Below are positions 63,009 through 64,000 of a DNA stretch of 64,000 bases, piece after piece. Numbering within the stretch: the stretch's first letter is position 1; each line of letters begins with the position of its first letter. The notes below the pieces were generated by a model, which saw only the letters and a list, made by a program, of their open reading frames with translations, had not been told where the DNA came from and did no database searches. A program made the translations under genes and the position numbers. Source of the stretch: Ifrita kowaldi (taxonomy: Eukaryota; Chordata; Aves; Passeriformes; Cinclosomatidae); assembly GCA_013398055.1 (NCBI GenBank), contig VZRS01007564.1, forward strand, positions 161-64,160, given 5' to 3'.

Positions 63009-63732
63009 CTTGGTGTAGGGGGTCCTGCTGGTGTAGGTGTAGATGCGAGTGTATGTGTGAGTGTTGGTGGTGGTGGGGGGTGACGTTGAACATCTGCAGC
63101 CGTGCCAGGGGGTCGTTGGTGAGCGAGGCCATGCGCTCGGCGTGGATGCGCTCGGCCGCCAGCCTGTCCGGGTAGCTCATCTCCGGCCGCAGCTGCGGCC
63201 CCGCCAGCGCCAGTCTCTCTCTCTCCAGGGGGTTCAGCCCCGGGTGGAAGGAGGCGAAGGGGTGAGGCCCCGCCGTGGGTGGGATAGTCAGTGCCCCGTG
63301 CCTGGCGAAATGCTCCATGGGGTTGGTGGCCGGGTGCAGCGCGTCCAGCTCCGGGGGCTTCACCTCAAAGCCGGGCTTCATCCTCTCCCTCAGCTCCCGC
63401 TCGCGGATCTCGCGCTCGCGGATCTCGCGCTCGCGCAGCTCCCGCTCCCGGATGGCGGGATCCACGTTGTAGAGGCCGGGCATGTGGTAGGCCAGCAGCG
63501 GATCCGTGGGGTTGAGGGGCACGAAGAAGGGGTGGTTGCGGTTGGTCGGGGACATGACGTGGGGCCGTGCGTACTCGCTCAGCGTCCGTAGCGCCGGCGT
63601 GTCCGGCCCGATGTAGGGGGGCACCGCCGCGATGGTGGTCGGGGGGGGCTCGAAGGAAGGCCTCATGTGGGCTGGCCCGCTGAGCTGGGACTCGCCAAGA
63701 CGGCCCTCGTGGGAGGAGCTGGACACCTTCTG
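63009..63732 (-). CDS. RERE: RERE (atrophin-2) coding exon, fourth from last
   Basis: This exon encodes 241 codons plus one base of the C-terminal atrophin region of RERE, a nuclear co-regulator that works with histone deacetylases and nuclear receptors (family knowledge). Numbering from the exon start, residues 25-92 are a Pro-rich stretch (PPYIGPDTPALRTLSEYARP and following). Residues 95-117 form the Arg-Glu dipeptide repeat that names the gene, and about residues 219-233 are His-rich (HHHQHSHIHSHLHLH). The exon opens in phase 0 after a TTGTGTGCAG acceptor and ends CACCAAG with a GTGAG donor, leaving phase 1. Joining it to the next exon at 61758 restores a Gly codon (G+GC), which confirms the boundaries. 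The exon is CpG-rich, unlike the surrounding introns. The acceptor is CAGCAG, so the exon may start at 63732 or 63729. Earlier RERE exons (BAH, ELM2, SANT and GATA-type domains) lie beyond the right edge. Confidence 0.97.
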
Positions 63733-64000
63733 CTGCACACAACAGGGAGAGAATCTCAGTTCAGCACACCTGGCTTAGAGCACACCTCAGACACACACAC
63801 CCCTCCCCTCTGTCTCCAGCCCCTCTTCCAGGAGACAGCACTCGTGTGCCTACACCGTAGTGCAAGGGACGCAAGGCCATTCATTGTATCTGCACAGTGT
63901 TCTCCTACTGCAAGTTAAATGTCAACACGTGGCCTAGTTCTCCCCAGCTGCCCTGGCTTCCCACAGAACCAGACCAGGAGCAGGAACTCTGCATTTCCTT
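63733..64000 (-). other. RERE: RERE intron, partial, running off the right edge
   Basis: Sequence upstream (in the minus sense) of the CAGCAG acceptor. The next RERE exon is not inside the window. Nothing else is visible in this stretch. Confidence 0.85.

Noticed and set aside
63061..63591. 176-codon plus-strand frame over a RERE exon
   Set aside because: It is the antisense shadow of a GC-rich, codon-biased RERE exon with correct splice phase on the other strand.
1..64000. CRISPR arrays, operons, tRNA or rRNA genes, intact retroviral genes
   Set aside because: None is visible. Tandem repeats here are simple satellites without spacer structure, and no tRNA-type cloverleaf or long retroviral frame was recognised.

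Overview
This window is vertebrate nuclear DNA, most likely from a bird. The right end carries the last four coding exons of RERE (atrophin-2) on the minus strand. There is a decayed CR1 LINE tail, a few fossil MIR-type SINEs, low overall repeat density, short terminal introns (177-1250 bp) and GC-rich minisatellites of the kind that break assemblies of small avian chromosomes. No bacterial, phage or plasmid gene organisation is present. Nearly all the open reading frames are chance frames in intergenic DNA.

Layout, left to right. 1-5.4 kb: non-coding; a possible polyadenylation site of a plus-strand gene lying off the left edge, a CA microsatellite and a G-rich quadruplex candidate. 5.4-5.7 kb: a GGAT-type satellite with an 84-bp higher-order copy. 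11.4-13.6 kb: a disturbed assembly segment. A 672-bp block occurs twice, exactly 1440 bp apart, on either side of a 514-base N gap and a 253-bp very GC-rich contig; this is probably a false duplication at a hard GC-rich island. 22.2-22.35 kb: an 11-bp GC minisatellite followed by a CCAGC pentamer run. 14-57 kb: long non-coding DNA with five MIR-like relics, one CR1 3' tail, one possible CR1 reverse-transcriptase scrap, small tandem repeats, and several AT-rich, homeodomain-motif-rich stretches that look like conserved non-coding elements. 57.8-63.7 kb: the RERE 3' UTR (about 2.9 kb) and four terminal coding exons encoding the last 361 residues, including the Arg-Glu dipeptide repeat and the His-rich segment. 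63.73-64 kb: the next RERE intron.

Only one gene is supported. RERE is a nuclear transcriptional co-regulator; the part here is the C-terminal atrophin region. In other amniotes SLC45A1 lies next to RERE, tail to tail. I could not find any of its transmembrane exons here, so about 57 kb separates the RERE 3' end from whatever lies to the left. I see no previously undescribed gene system. The points most worth a second look are the assembly duplication with its GC-rich island, the homeodomain-site clusters, and RNA-level signals in RERE: a tandem CAGCAG acceptor, a polyadenylation hexamer overlapping the stop codon, and Pumilio-type sites.
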